Shown here in pieces: positions 24,591 to 33,840 of a stretch of 46,562 nucleotides of DNA. Location of the stretch: assembly GCA_029245725.1 (NCBI GenBank), contig JAQWOT010000149.1, forward strand, positions 1 through 46,562, written 5' to 3'. Within the stretch, counting starts at the first letter, position 1; every line of letters starts with the position of its first letter. Made by a program: the position numbers and the translations under genes. The notes under the pieces were generated by a model. That model did no database searches. It had not been told where the DNA came from and saw nothing but the letters and a program-made list of their open reading frames with translations. Source of the stretch: SAR324 cluster bacterium. GTDB taxonomy: Bacteria; SAR324; NAC60-12.

Positions 24591-24976
24591 TGATTTTCCT
24601 GCTCCCACTCCCACTCCTCTTGTTCGAAGTCTTCAGAGGTCTTTGTGTTTTGTTGAGATTGTTGAGCAAGAGCTTTGCTGCGAAGCTCACCTAGAGCCTT
24701 AGAATATGAAGAATCTTCAAACAGTTCTGTCTGCTGATGCTGGTAGGGTGCGTGCTGACGAGCCTCCTTTTCAATCTGCAAATGGCAACGACTGCAAAGA
24801 GGAATTAAATTTTCTAGGGCATTATTGCCTGGATTCTCGTCAATATGATGAACTTGGAGGGCAATAGCATCCTCATCGCCAGATAATTTGCAGCGTGCGC
24901 AGCGATTACCAAACTCTTGACGAACCCACCTTGACATCACTGGCCAGTCAGGATGATAGCGTTCATCTAGAGACAT
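24587..24976 (-). CDS. HNH endonuclease-domain protein
   Basis: This 129-residue protein has a compact HNH nuclease domain in residues 14-72: CARC, then LQVHHIDENPGNNALENLIPLC with the catalytic His pair and Asn, then CSRCH. The two CxxC pairs bind a structural zinc ion. A Gln/Glu-rich tail follows (EDFEQEEWEWEQENH). Such single-domain proteins are common in bacterial chromosomes and may act in repair, restriction or mobile introns. No intron or toxin is nearby. It is translationally coupled to the thioredoxin-like gene. Confidence 0.85.
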   Translation of the reverse strand: MSLDERYHPDWPVMSRWVRQEFGNRCARCKLSGDEDAIALQVHHIDENPGNNALENLIPLCSRCHLQIEKEARQHAPYQHQQTELFEDSSYSKALGELRSKALAQQSQQNTKTSEDFEQEEWEWEQENH

Positions 24977-25075
24977 TCCACTCCTGTTGGCGGAATTCCT
25001 GCTTTACGACATAGTTCAAATTCGATATAAACATTTCCCTCTATCTAAGAATTTCCCTACAGACAGTGAGGTCAA

Positions 25076-25492
25076 ATGAGTGTCAATCGTCAAGAGTATT
25101 TGGACATCATCTCCATCGTCAGCCATCTCGCCCGCTCTGACGGAGATATTGCGGATTCGGAGAAAAAAGTATTGATGACCCTGTTCAAGGCGATCGGGGT
25201 CACGAAGGAAGAGCAGGCTGCGATGAAAGCCAAGACCTCAATTGGGTCGTTATTGGAGGAAATTCAGTCTGATGAGGCCAAAAGTGTTTTGGTGGACACT
25301 CTCGCTCTGGTGGCCGGTGCTGATGGAGTGTTTGAAGACGAAGAACGCGCCTTCATTACCAAGGTTATGAAGCGGATTGGTATGGAGCCCAGTGAACACC
25401 CTTACTTTCAGGATGGCGGGGACCTGGACATCAAGACCGTTCGGGCCAACGTCAAACAGATTTTGGAATCACTGAAGAGCGCAACCGCTTAG
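25076..25492 (+). CDS. TerB-family protein
   Basis: This 138-residue protein is a TerB-like helical domain. Two repeats carry acidic loops: LARSDGDIADSEKKVL near residue 20 and AGADGVFEDEERAFI near residue 80, matching the metal-binding Asp/Glu pattern of the family. Other members of this fold act in tellurite resistance and in envelope stress responses, often at membranes. Here it stands alone with no ter genes. Its stop overlaps the convergent methyltransferase-like gene by four bases. Confidence 0.8.
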   Translation: MSVNRQEYLDIISIVSHLARSDGDIADSEKKVLMTLFKAIGVTKEEQAAMKAKTSIGSLLEEIQSDEAKSVLVDTLALVAGADGVFEDEERAFITKVMKRIGMEPSEHPYFQDGGDLDIKTVRANVKQILESLKSATA

Positions 25493-26346
25493 GTCGATTC
25501 ACTTCCATCCCGGAAATCACGCAACCAGCGCAAATGCTCCAGGGTGGTGTTTGCCCCTAATCCAAGGATTGCTACTTCCTGCTCCAGTAGCTGCTCTGCC
25601 TTACGCTGAAACCAGGAACTTGGCTGTTGCTCCGTCTGTGGTAACTCATCCAGCACTACACTGACCACCCCACACTCACCCACCAACTGTTCGATATCTT
25701 CGGCTAAGCCAGGTTGCAGAGCAGAAGCGTGCAACCCGACAATGGTACGTCCCAACTGAACCATTTCGAGCAGTCCCTCTAGTTGCTCACCCAACCGAAT
25801 ATCAGGTGCCAGGCGTAGATGGAGCAAGCAATCTCGCTGAAAGCTCCGCCGTGCCAAGCGAGCGACTTGCTGCAGTTCCTCCAGGCGGGTAAAGCCTTCT
25901 GCCCAGAGTAAATCTGCCCCTGTATCTGAAAGATACACGATTGGAGGTCCATAGACCCGCTCTACCAAATGCTCACCCAACTCTGACTGACTCTCAGCCT
26001 GTTGTAACAAACCAGCGCTGACAACTCGTCCCAAGGCTTCACGGAGAAGAGCCATGCCGTTGTTATTGATAGCTTCCTCTCGATCTTCAATGCCTTGCTG
26101 AGTTAGCTCAAGGACATTGGCACCAGCGGTGTTCGTACGAAAAAAATCTGCACCCGCTCGCTGGTAGCTCTTGTAGGCGGCACGAACCCAATCCATTTGC
26201 TCCAGATTGGCCAGGTACAACGGCTGGTTTTCTGGCAAACCAAACTTTTGTAGAATTGGGACTAGGCTACCCTCACTAAACACTGGAGCATGCTCTTGCA
26301 GCCAATCCAGGAGAGAAAAAGTAGGAGGAGTGCTTTCAGTGCTCAT
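25489..26346 (-). CDS. Homocysteine S-methyltransferase-like protein lacking zinc ligands
   Basis: The 285-residue sequence follows the homocysteine-binding barrel of BHMT and MetH: EGSLVPILQKFG at the N terminus, ADFFRTNTAGAN at 66-77 (family: DIIETNTFGAN), and AILGLGANTTLEHLRWL at 259-275 (family: GGCCGTTPEHI). The first zinc Cys (GINC in relatives) is GLHAS at 204-208, and the adjacent Cys pair is GLGAN at 262-266. All three zinc thiolates are therefore missing, so normal homocysteine activation is not expected. Its start overlaps the glmS stop by four bases. It may be a binding or regulatory protein or use another acceptor. Confidence 0.65.
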   Translation of the reverse strand: MSTESTPPTFSLLDWLQEHAPVFSEGSLVPILQKFGLPENQPLYLANLEQMDWVRAAYKSYQRAGADFFRTNTAGANVLELTQQGIEDREEAINNNGMALLREALGRVVSAGLLQQAESQSELGEHLVERVYGPPIVYLSDTGADLLWAEGFTRLEELQQVARLARRSFQRDCLLHLRLAPDIRLGEQLEGLLEMVQLGRTIVGLHASALQPGLAEDIEQLVGECGVVSVVLDELPQTEQQPSSWFQRKAEQLLEQEVAILGLGANTTLEHLRWLRDFRDGSEST

Positions 26347-28163
26347 CCAACCGTCACTGACTTGGCCAGATTGCGAGGTTTGTCAATATTACGCCCCAGA
26401 TCAAGCGCTGCGTAGTAGGAAAGCAATTGAGCCATAGTCATCTGGAGTAGCGGCGCTAACCAGGGATGAACTGTAGGCAGTTCTACTGCGTAGTCGAGAA
26501 CCTCACGGGCATGCCGATCTCCTTCAAAAACAAAACCGGCCAAAGTTCCTCCTCGGGTTCGGATCTCCTCCATCGCAATCAGTGTTCTACGATGCAAGTC
26601 TTGCTGATCCGGGAGTGGTACAAAAAACAGCGAATGAACTGACTTCTCAATCATTGAAAGAGTACCATGTTTGAGGAATCCTGCCGGCATCCCTTCCGCA
26701 TGCTGGTAGGTTACTTCCTTCATCTTCAAGGCCGACTCCATCGCTACCGGATAGTACTGTCCACATCCCAGAAACAACCAGTTTGGAACCCAACTGGTGG
26801 AGCGAGCAACGTTCCTCAAAAAGCCAGATTGTTCGTTCAAAGTATCCTGAATCAGGTCTGGCAGACGATCCGCAGCAACGAGGAAGGAATCGACCTGCTG
26901 GTTATCCAAAGTACCTTGTTGGCGACCAGTTTCCACAGCGGTTCGGAGTAAAATCAGGGTCTGTGCCATCGCGGCCTTGGTGGAGACCACACAAATTTCT
27001 GGTCCAGACCCCTGCATAATGACCTGGCCGACCTGCATCCCAATCGAGGACCCCATCACATTAACGATTGCTGCTGTCTTGGCACCACGCTGGCGAGCAA
27101 AATTAAGCGCCATCTTGGTATCGTAGGTTTCTCCAGACTGAGAGACTGCCAGTACCAAATCTTGTGCCTGCACACCAGCAATATCGATAAATTCATCAGA
27201 ACTGATGGCTGGGAAGTAGCGCCCAGTCAGTTGTGAGAAAAAATACTGTCCCAGCTGTGCCACATAGAAAGTTGTTCCCACACCAACGAGATACACCTGT
27301 GGTGCTTCTACAAATTTTTGAGCTAGTTTTCGAATCTCCTCATCTGGAATCTTCAGCGCCTGACGCAGGGTCTGAGGTTCATCAAAGATTTCTTTGAGCA
27401 TGTAGTGGGCAAACCCACCCTTGCGGGTTGTCTCTGCATCCCAGTCAATATGCAGGATATCTTCCTCGACCTGCTGACCGTCACGCAGGCTACGAATCTG
27501 ATAGCTCTCTTGCGTCAGAATGACATATTCGTCATCATCCAGAATTACCGCCCGTCGGGTATACTCTAGAAAGGCATTGATATCCGAGCCAACGTAGTTG
27601 CTGTCTTCGCCCAACCCTAAAATCAGAGGAGAATCACGCTTAGCACAGAAGAGTCGATCCGGCTCATGTACTGAGATCATCACAATTGCAAAAGAGCCTT
27701 CCATTTGTTCCAGGGCCGCCACAAATGCATGCTCAGTATTTTGTAATCGCTCATAGTGACGGGCCAACAGTTGTACAAATACCTCTGTATCCGTCTGCGA
27801 ACAGAACGGTACTCCTTCCACTTCCAGTTCCTCCCGCAAGTCTTGATAGTTTGAAAAGATACCGTTGTGCACAACCGCAAAAGCCTCGTTAGTTGAGAGA
27901 TGCGGGTGGGCATTCGCCCGACTGACCACTCCGTGAGTAGCCCAACGCGTATGGGCAATGCCAAGGCGCCCACTGAGTTGGGTGAGACGTTCCCGTTGAT
28001 TGACCTCTTCCACCCCTCCGGTGTTCTTGCGAGTCTGGATCTTGCCCACATCCAGCAGTGCCATTCCACACGAATCATATCCTCGGTACTCTAGATTGCG
28101 AATTGAGGCATAGAGAGGATGAGCCACATTCTTTGCGTTGATCATTCCACTGATTCCGCACAT
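26343..28163 (-). CDS. glmS: Glutamine:fructose-6-phosphate amidotransferase
   Basis: GlmS makes glucosamine 6-phosphate from fructose 6-phosphate and glutamine, the entry to peptidoglycan and lipid A. The catalytic Cys is residue 2 after the start (MCGISGMI), which fixes the ATG at 28163; AAGGAG stands seven bases before it. The N-terminal glutaminase domain shows RNLEYRGYDSCG and HTRWATHG. Two SIS domains fill residues 280-600, with SQSGETYDT and the C-terminal DLGRNIDKPRNLAKSVTV. Length 606 is normal. One base separates it from the GlmU-like gene. No glmS ribozyme is present; the gene is internal to an operon. Confidence 0.97.
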   Translation of the reverse strand: MCGISGMINAKNVAHPLYASIRNLEYRGYDSCGMALLDVGKIQTRKNTGGVEEVNQRERLTQLSGRLGIAHTRWATHGVVSRANAHPHLSTNEAFAVVHNGIFSNYQDLREELEVEGVPFCSQTDTEVFVQLLARHYERLQNTEHAFVAALEQMEGSFAIVMISVHEPDRLFCAKRDSPLILGLGEDSNYVGSDINAFLEYTRRAVILDDDEYVILTQESYQIRSLRDGQQVEEDILHIDWDAETTRKGGFAHYMLKEIFDEPQTLRQALKIPDEEIRKLAQKFVEAPQVYLVGVGTTFYVAQLGQYFFSQLTGRYFPAISSDEFIDIAGVQAQDLVLAVSQSGETYDTKMALNFARQRGAKTAAIVNVMGSSIGMQVGQVIMQGSGPEICVVSTKAAMAQTLILLRTAVETGRQQGTLDNQQVDSFLVAADRLPDLIQDTLNEQSGFLRNVARSTSWVPNWLFLGCGQYYPVAMESALKMKEVTYQHAEGMPAGFLKHGTLSMIEKSVHSLFFVPLPDQQDLHRRTLIAMEEIRTRGGTLAGFVFEGDRHAREVLDYAVELPTVHPWLAPLLQMTMAQLLSYYAALDLGRNIDKPRNLAKSVTVG

Positions 28164-28164
28164 T

Positions 28165-29391
28165 TCAGGACTCCTTCTGATTATCAGGAACCCAGCCACG
28201 TAGGGAAATATTATCTTCGATGAAGCTACCTGCTGGAACTATCGTTGCGGGCGCCAGTGTTTGTCGGGCACCAATGCGTACTCCATCTCCAATGAACGCT
28301 CCAAGTTTGGGCAAGCCAGAATCAACGGATTCGTTGGCAGTAGAGACCACGATATTTTTTCCATCTGAAAAATGATTCACCGTGGTCAGCGCTGTACCAA
28401 GCGAAACCCCCTCCCCGATCACGCTATCCCCAATGAAAGAAAGGCGTCCCAGGTCAGACTTTCCAAAAAGTACGCAGTTCTTGAGCTCTGAGCCATAACC
28501 GACTACTGAGTTTGGGCCGATGGCGCTGAAGGTTCGTACCAACGAATTATTTCCAATGTAAGAGCCTTCTCCAATGAAGCACGGACCCTTGAGTACTGCA
28601 CCACTCTCAATCACAACATTTCGCTCGATCACCACCGGCCCTTCCAACTGAACGTTACCAGCCACTCTGGCACTCTGGTGAATATGCGCTGTGCGCCAGG
28701 CACTCATCATCATCTGATTTGCTTCCAAGATGTGCCACGGGTAGATCACATCAATCCAGGTGCCCTCCCAGAGATCCGCCTGCAAGCCATCATTCTGAAC
28801 CAGATATTGGTAACACGCTTCAATGCTTTGATCATGCTGGCGCAGCAGGTCAAAGATTCTCGGTTTTAGAACAAATCCACCGGCAAAGACATAATTACTT
28901 TGCATGCGTCCCTGGGGCTTCTCAATGAAGCGGCGGATCTTCATCTCATTGTCTAGATAGACGTTACCGTATTCATTAGAATTGCGAGGCAGGGTCACCA
29001 ACGCAACCTCTCGGCCTGTTTCAGCGAAAGCTCGCAGTAGTTGGGGAACAGGATTTCCATCCGCCAGCACATCTCCATAGACCAGTAGAAAAGGCTGTCG
29101 CTTCAGGTAAGATTCACAGCAGGAGAGCGCATGACCAATACCTAGTAGTTCTGGCTGTTCCACGTATTCGAGACCCATTCCGAAGTCACTTCCATCCCCA
29201 AAATGATCTCGTAGAGCCTGCTGTTCATGGTGTACTACGACTAAGGCCTCATGAACTCCAGCGTTATGCAGCCCATCAAGAATACTCTCCAAGATGTGGC
29301 GGCCTGCAATCCGAATCATTGGCTTGGCACGAGTCGCTGTAAACGGCAGCAACCGTGGACTGTAGTTCGCAGCCAGAATCACCGCTTTCAT
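28165..29391 (-). CDS. GlmU-like sugar-1-phosphate nucleotidylyltransferase/acyltransferase
   Basis: The 408-residue protein joins a nucleotidylyltransferase domain (1-235) to a left-handed beta-helix (about 240-395) with hexapeptide repeats such as IERNVVIESGAVLKGPCFIG. It resembles the bifunctional enzymes of archaea and some bacteria that make UDP-GlcNAc, and its place next to glmS supports that. The opening signature is odd: LAANYSPRLLPF where relatives have LAAGxGTRLxPL, so both loop glycines are lost. VYGDVL and EKPQGRM, which bind metal and sugar, remain. It might be a weak or specialised enzyme. Its start overlaps the cmk stop by four bases. Confidence 0.75.
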   Translation of the reverse strand: MKAVILAANYSPRLLPFTATRAKPMIRIAGRHILESILDGLHNAGVHEALVVVHHEQQALRDHFGDGSDFGMGLEYVEQPELLGIGHALSCCESYLKRQPFLLVYGDVLADGNPVPQLLRAFAETGREVALVTLPRNSNEYGNVYLDNEMKIRRFIEKPQGRMQSNYVFAGGFVLKPRIFDLLRQHDQSIEACYQYLVQNDGLQADLWEGTWIDVIYPWHILEANQMMMSAWRTAHIHQSARVAGNVQLEGPVVIERNVVIESGAVLKGPCFIGEGSYIGNNSLVRTFSAIGPNSVVGYGSELKNCVLFGKSDLGRLSFIGDSVIGEGVSLGTALTTVNHFSDGKNIVVSTANESVDSGLPKLGAFIGDGVRIGARQTLAPATIVPAGSFIEDNISLRGWVPDNQKES

Positions 29392-30080
29392 GAAGACTCC
29401 GCAAGAAGGAAAGGTAGCAGATGCTGCTCCAGCACAGACAACACCTGCTCAACATTCAAATTACTCGTATCCACCAAGATTGCATCAGCTGCTTTACACA
29501 GAGGGGCTTCACTACGATTACGATCCTGCTCATCTCGTTGCTTCAGGGCCTCCAAGACCTCCTCGAAACGAACACTGGGATCCTTGGCCTGCAATTCGGC
29601 AAAGCGTCGACGTGCTCGGGTCTCTGGACTGGCTTCAACGAAAAACTTACAATCGGCCTGTGGCAAAACGACGGTACCAATGTCACGTCCTTCTAGCACA
29701 GCCCCTCGGTAGACACCTCCAATTTTTGCTTGCTCTACCAGCTGACGCTGCTGAAACTTGAGTGCGTGCCGAATCGGTACAAAGCGGCTCACCTGAGAGG
29801 CTAGTGCTGAAACCTCCTCGGTACGAATCGCAGAGCTAATCTCTTCACCATCACAAAACACTCGTCCATCTGCTTCCAGCACAATCTGCGTTTGTTCACC
29901 AAGCTCCTGCAATGCCTCCTCGTTTTCTGGCTTGTCTAGACGGTTCCACTTCCAAGCCAAGCAACGAAACATTGAACCGGTGTTGACATAGAGCAACTGA
30001 TTGCGTTCAGCCAATTGACGCGCCAGCGTACTCTTACCAACTCCTGTGGGACCATCTAGCACCACAATCACAAAAGCCAT
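29388..30080 (-). CDS. cmk: Cytidylate kinase
   Basis: Cmk phosphorylates CMP and dCMP with ATP. The P-loop is DGPTGVGKST at residues 9-18 (often DGPAGxGKS). VNTGSMFRCLAWK forms the first nucleotide contact, EGRDIGTVVLPQADCKFFVEAS carries the Asp-Arg pair of the CMP site, and RRRFAEL the lid. 230 residues is the family length. It lies 11 bases after the TPR gene and is coupled to the next gene. Confidence 0.95.
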   Translation of the reverse strand: MAFVIVVLDGPTGVGKSTLARQLAERNQLLYVNTGSMFRCLAWKWNRLDKPENEEALQELGEQTQIVLEADGRVFCDGEEISSAIRTEEVSALASQVSRFVPIRHALKFQQRQLVEQAKIGGVYRGAVLEGRDIGTVVLPQADCKFFVEASPETRARRRFAELQAKDPSVRFEEVLEALKQRDEQDRNRSEAPLCKAADAILVDTSNLNVEQVLSVLEQHLLPFLLAESS

Positions 30081-30091
30081 GCAATCCCTTC

Positions 30092-32746
30092 CTACTTACT
30101 TTCCAATCGCTGCAGAGCATTGGCTGCAGCCTGCTTCATCTGCGGATCGCTTAGCTCTTTGCTGATCTTGCTGTAGATCGCCTTCGCGTCATTGATCCGC
30201 CCCAAGGCCTCGTAGCTAAGTCCCATTTGCTGCCAGGCAGTGAACTTTTGATTTTCGTTCAGCCCTTCCGCATGGAAGTAGGTTAATTGTAAGTAAGCAG
30301 CAACCGAACGTTCATGAGCTTTCAGCGCAGCCGCAGCTTCTCCACCTAACAATAGCGCTTCTCGCTGGATCAATGGATTTTCACTGCGACGCAACTGAGC
30401 AGACCAGCTCTCTGCTTGTTCCCAGGCTCCAGACGCACCGAGTCGTCCAAGATTCAAATATTCCTTGCCAATGCGGAGCATCCGCTGTTCACGCGCAGCC
30501 TGATCCGGCTCAAGATTATTGCGTAACCGATCCTCCCATAGTCGAATCAAGCCCTGCCGATGTGGAATTGTTCTCGCTGGTTCTCCCACGTACTCGTAGC
30601 GCTCAACCAACCAGTTCCGAATCTGCTCTTCTTGTTCTGGTTTGAAACGAGTATCCTTCAAATAGATTTCTGAACGCTCTGTAAAACGCACATCCTTCAA
30701 TCCGTAGTACAGGCGCAAAATCGCTAGTTTGGCCTCAATTCCCCAAGTAGGATTCAGAACATTTTGCAGTGAACGTTCATACGCTGGTAGGGCTTTCAGT
30801 GGGTCCTTGATCTGTTCGTATGCCTGACCACGCCGGAAGTATAACTCAGCCTGGTCCTTGGGATCTTTCATTTGAGGCAGCATCTGCAGGGCTTTTTCCA
30901 AAAAGCCTTCCCAAAGCTCCAACTCCCACAACAAGCTCAATTGTAGTTGCTGCATCTCCAGATCAAGGATTTCCGGATGGCTGAGCATAACTTGCAGGGC
31001 CTCTTCACGACGATTCAAATCCCGTAGCAACAGCACCTGCTCAATCAACAGATCCTTGTTCAAAGCCTCTGGATGAGCCTTAAGTAGCGCATCCAGTTCT
31101 CTCAACGCTTCTTCCGGAAGCTCCAAGCCACGATAAATCGCAACCAACCACTGCCAGGCACGAACCTGGTAGCGTGATGGTGGCTCCGCATCTACCAGAG
31201 TCTTTGCTTCTTTCTGGGCCTCCAGCCACTCTTCATTCAGCATGGACAAACCGATCCGGATCAGCGCTTTCTCTTCCTCACGGCCTGCCTCTACTGGAAC
31301 TTGCCGGAGTGTCAGGCCGATTGCACGACGCTGATTCTCATTACGCTTCGGATCCTCCAGAGCTGCTTGCCAAAAATAGCAATCACCTAACCGAGCTGAC
31401 TCCACAAACTCCTGAGTCACCCGCTGACAGCGTTCAAAACCTTGTTTTGTCTGACCTTCTGATAAATCCAGATATGCGAGACGATAAATAACCTCTCCCT
31501 TCAGAGAGGTCGCCAAATCAGGGGAAACCAGCAGTTCCTCAAAGATTTGACGGGCCTGTTCTGGCTTCCCCGTTTCCTGAAGCGCCTGGGCTCTTAATAA
31601 GCGAAATTCCTCTACCCTGGAGTGTAGCGCAAACTCTTCAACAGGCAGCGGAAAATCTAACAAAAACTCCCACCATCCCCAGGATGCGGCATGCCACATC
31701 GCTCGATAGGCTCCTTCACGACGTAGCTCTCGCTGGCGCAGAGAGCGCATGGTTCGACGAACTTCTTTCTCGTCTTGTTTTCGTAGTGCTAATTCCAGTT
31801 GGAGCAGAGACAATTGATCTTCATCGCGCAACCCTCGCTTTGCCAGGGCCTGAACTTCTTGACCTAAGGTTTCCCAATCCTGCTGCTGCCAGCGACACCA
31901 GGCTGACATGGCAGCAAGCTCCTCTATTTCAGAATAGTTATAGTATTTTTCAAAATACTCTTCCCGTAATCGTAGGACAGGATTACAGTTCGCCCGTTCG
32001 TACTGATAAGAGGCTTCCTCTGCAACAAAACGAACCAGATTTTGTGCGTTGCCAGGATCCTGACGCAGTTGTGTAAAAATTGCTGGGACCTGGGCGGGCT
32101 TCGTCTGGGCTGCACAGTAGAGTTCGATACGGGTCCCTTCCCGCAAGTACTCTCGACTAGCTTGTCCGACATCCCGCAATCGACCCAACCACACCTCACT
32201 CTCCGCACAATCTCCACGCCTTGCCATCAACCAGGTCAATGTTAGGTAAGCTGCAGATCTCAATCCGGGTACTTGTTCTGAGTCAGTTTGTAGCCAACCC
32301 TGCAGGTCATCTACAGCAGCCTTGAATTCTCCAAGCTGAGTTCTGGACAAGCCCAGCCAGAATCCTGATGGTTTAGCCCAACGACTGTTCATCTTCTTAT
32401 CGATGATTTCGTAGAACCGATCTCGTGCTAGTGCAAAGTCCCCATTCTGGAAACTCTCCAGTGTGGTCTCGAAGTATCGACCGATCTGATCGAAGAAGCT
32501 GACCTGCAAGGGCTCTCGACTGAGTGGATTGAAGTCGGGCAATGGGGGAAGAGAGACCGAACGACCCAGCTTGGGTGTGTTCGAAGAAAGATCTGGTTGG
32601 AAGGGAGCTATCTCGCCCAGCGGGAAAGACCCGTAAGGGGTCTGTACTTGATCTGAAGGAGTGGCCAAGGCGCTTAGAGTGGTCAAACAGAATCCACACC
32701 CTAGTATAGCTCCTTGGAGCCAGCGTACAAGAACTGCCATGTTCAT
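30092..32746 (-). CDS. Large periplasmic TPR-repeat protein
   Basis: This 884-residue protein has a signal peptide (residues 1-29, ending SALATP) and then almost only helical repeats of about 34 residues. Clear tetratricopeptide units are seen at LARDRFYEIIDKKMNSRW (near 105), ALRELDALLKAHPEALNKD (near 550) and QAELYFRRGQAYEQIKDPLKALPAYERSL (near 640-670), with more near 840. Such proteins serve as scaffolds in the periplasm for envelope assembly, motility or lipoprotein transport. No enzymatic motif is visible. The start overlaps the mnmH stop by four bases; a second ATG two codons in is possible. The place between mnmH and cmk gives no clue to its job. Confidence 0.75.
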   Translation of the reverse strand: MNMAVLVRWLQGAILGCGFCLTTLSALATPSDQVQTPYGSFPLGEIAPFQPDLSSNTPKLGRSVSLPPLPDFNPLSREPLQVSFFDQIGRYFETTLESFQNGDFALARDRFYEIIDKKMNSRWAKPSGFWLGLSRTQLGEFKAAVDDLQGWLQTDSEQVPGLRSAAYLTLTWLMARRGDCAESEVWLGRLRDVGQASREYLREGTRIELYCAAQTKPAQVPAIFTQLRQDPGNAQNLVRFVAEEASYQYERANCNPVLRLREEYFEKYYNYSEIEELAAMSAWCRWQQQDWETLGQEVQALAKRGLRDEDQLSLLQLELALRKQDEKEVRRTMRSLRQRELRREGAYRAMWHAASWGWWEFLLDFPLPVEEFALHSRVEEFRLLRAQALQETGKPEQARQIFEELLVSPDLATSLKGEVIYRLAYLDLSEGQTKQGFERCQRVTQEFVESARLGDCYFWQAALEDPKRNENQRRAIGLTLRQVPVEAGREEEKALIRIGLSMLNEEWLEAQKEAKTLVDAEPPSRYQVRAWQWLVAIYRGLELPEEALRELDALLKAHPEALNKDLLIEQVLLLRDLNRREEALQVMLSHPEILDLEMQQLQLSLLWELELWEGFLEKALQMLPQMKDPKDQAELYFRRGQAYEQIKDPLKALPAYERSLQNVLNPTWGIEAKLAILRLYYGLKDVRFTERSEIYLKDTRFKPEQEEQIRNWLVERYEYVGEPARTIPHRQGLIRLWEDRLRNNLEPDQAAREQRMLRIGKEYLNLGRLGASGAWEQAESWSAQLRRSENPLIQREALLLGGEAAAALKAHERSVAAYLQLTYFHAEGLNENQKFTAWQQMGLSYEALGRINDAKAIYSKISKELSDPQMKQAAANALQRLESK

Positions 32747-33840
32747 CCGGACGCTGCCGCGACGTCATCTCGAAATTTCCGTAGATCGTCTACGGTTTGA
32801 TCCAGATTTTCTGCCGAGAACTCAGCCGCGTAGTGATAGTTTTTCATTGAATTATAGTAACGCGGGTCATAGTAGTCGTTCAATAAGATCGCTACCAACT
32901 CACGCAACCGATTTTGCCGCAAACAGTCGCGCAGATGATCCACCAGCTGCCGACCTAATGCCATGCGCAGGGACTGCAAGATCTGGTCAACTTCTGCAAC
33001 CGTTGCCTCATCTTCAACAAGGTAATCCGCTAGAGTCCTATCGATTCGTGTTTCTAGCGAAGCATGCAGCAGGACTTTCTGACCTTTCTGCATTGCCTTG
33101 GCCAGCGGTGTTGGGATGAACACCGGACCGACCTTGCGGCTCTCTCCTTCGATGAAAAATGAGCGATCCGTTGGGAGAGCAAGCTTTGCCTGGTGCAGTA
33201 GTCCCTCAAATTGCCGCTGAGTTCGTGGATGCCGGTGGATGCCACCAAACAACGAACTCCGGTGCTGTGCCAAGTCTTCCAGGTCCAGATGATCTGGCAG
33301 CTGTTTCAACAATAGCGTCTTGCCCACCCCGGTGGGACCGTGTAGCACGATCAGGGATGGCGACCACTGTTCAAGAGCTTGCAGAACATGTTGGCGATAG
33401 TGTTTGTAGCCACCTCGCAATTGTTGCGCAGTGAAACCTTTGCTGTTGAGCAGACGCACTACAGAAACTGACCGCATTCCACCACGAGCACAGTAAACGA
33501 TCAGTGGTTGTTTCTGCCAGGGCTGAAAACTTTCCACCAATTGCTGCACACGCGGCTCGACATAGCGCAGCCCTGCAGCCATCGCAGACTCTGGACTGAC
33601 TTGCTTGTAAAGTGTCCCGATCGTAGATCGTTCAAAATGGTCAAACAGCGCTTGATTGAGAGCCCCAGGGATGTGTCCCTGGGTGTATTCTTCAGCGGTA
33701 CGAACATCAAACAGAGGCGGAGGAGTGAGAAACGGCAGTTCCGACAGGGCAAGAGATGGACATGGTCCCTGCAGAAACTGCCCTGGAGAAACCTCAGTCA
33801 CTGGCAGCCTTTGCCTCCTCCTCTGTTGGCTTCTCTGCAT
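32743..33840 (-). CDS. mnmH: tRNA 2-selenouridine synthase
   Basis: MnmH (SelU, YbbB) replaces the sulfur of 2-thiouridine in the wobble position of some tRNAs with selenium from selenophosphate, through a geranylated intermediate. The rhodanese domain has the catalytic Cys117 in [20 protein letters not shown] links it to a P-loop domain with HGPTGVGKT at 167-175 and the [10 protein letters not shown] and NDYYDPRYY segments typical of the family. Length 365 is right. The ATG at 33840 overlaps recA by 47 bases; a GTG at 33801 with GGAGG upstream is the alternative. SelD must be elsewhere if the enzyme is active on selenium. Confidence 0.92.
   Translation of the reverse strand: MQRSQQRRRQRLPVTEVSPGQFLQGPCPSLALSELPFLTPPPLFDVRTAEEYTQGHIPGALNQALFDHFERSTIGTLYKQVSPESAMAAGLRYVEPRVQQLVESFQPWQKQPLIVYCARGGMRSVSVVRLLNSKGFTAQQLRGGYKHYRQHVLQALEQWSPSLIVLHGPTGVGKTLLLKQLPDHLDLEDLAQHRSSLFGGIHRHPRTQRQFEGLLHQAKLALPTDRSFFIEGESRKVGPVFIPTPLAKAMQKGQKVLLHASLETRIDRTLADYLVEDEATVAEVDQILQSLRMALGRQLVDHLRDCLRQNRLRELVAILLNDYYDPRYYNSMKNYHYAAEFSAENLDQTVDDLRKFRDDVAAASG

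Noticed and set aside
24978-24994. Possible sigma-54 promoter TTGGCGGAATTCCTGCT before terB
   Set aside because: The GG and GC spacing fits, but both halves have mismatches (TGGCGG and CTGC); a chance match is likely.
26343-28163. glmS ribozyme or leader riboswitch before glmS
   Set aside because: The gene starts one base after the GlmU-like stop, so there is no room for a leader RNA.
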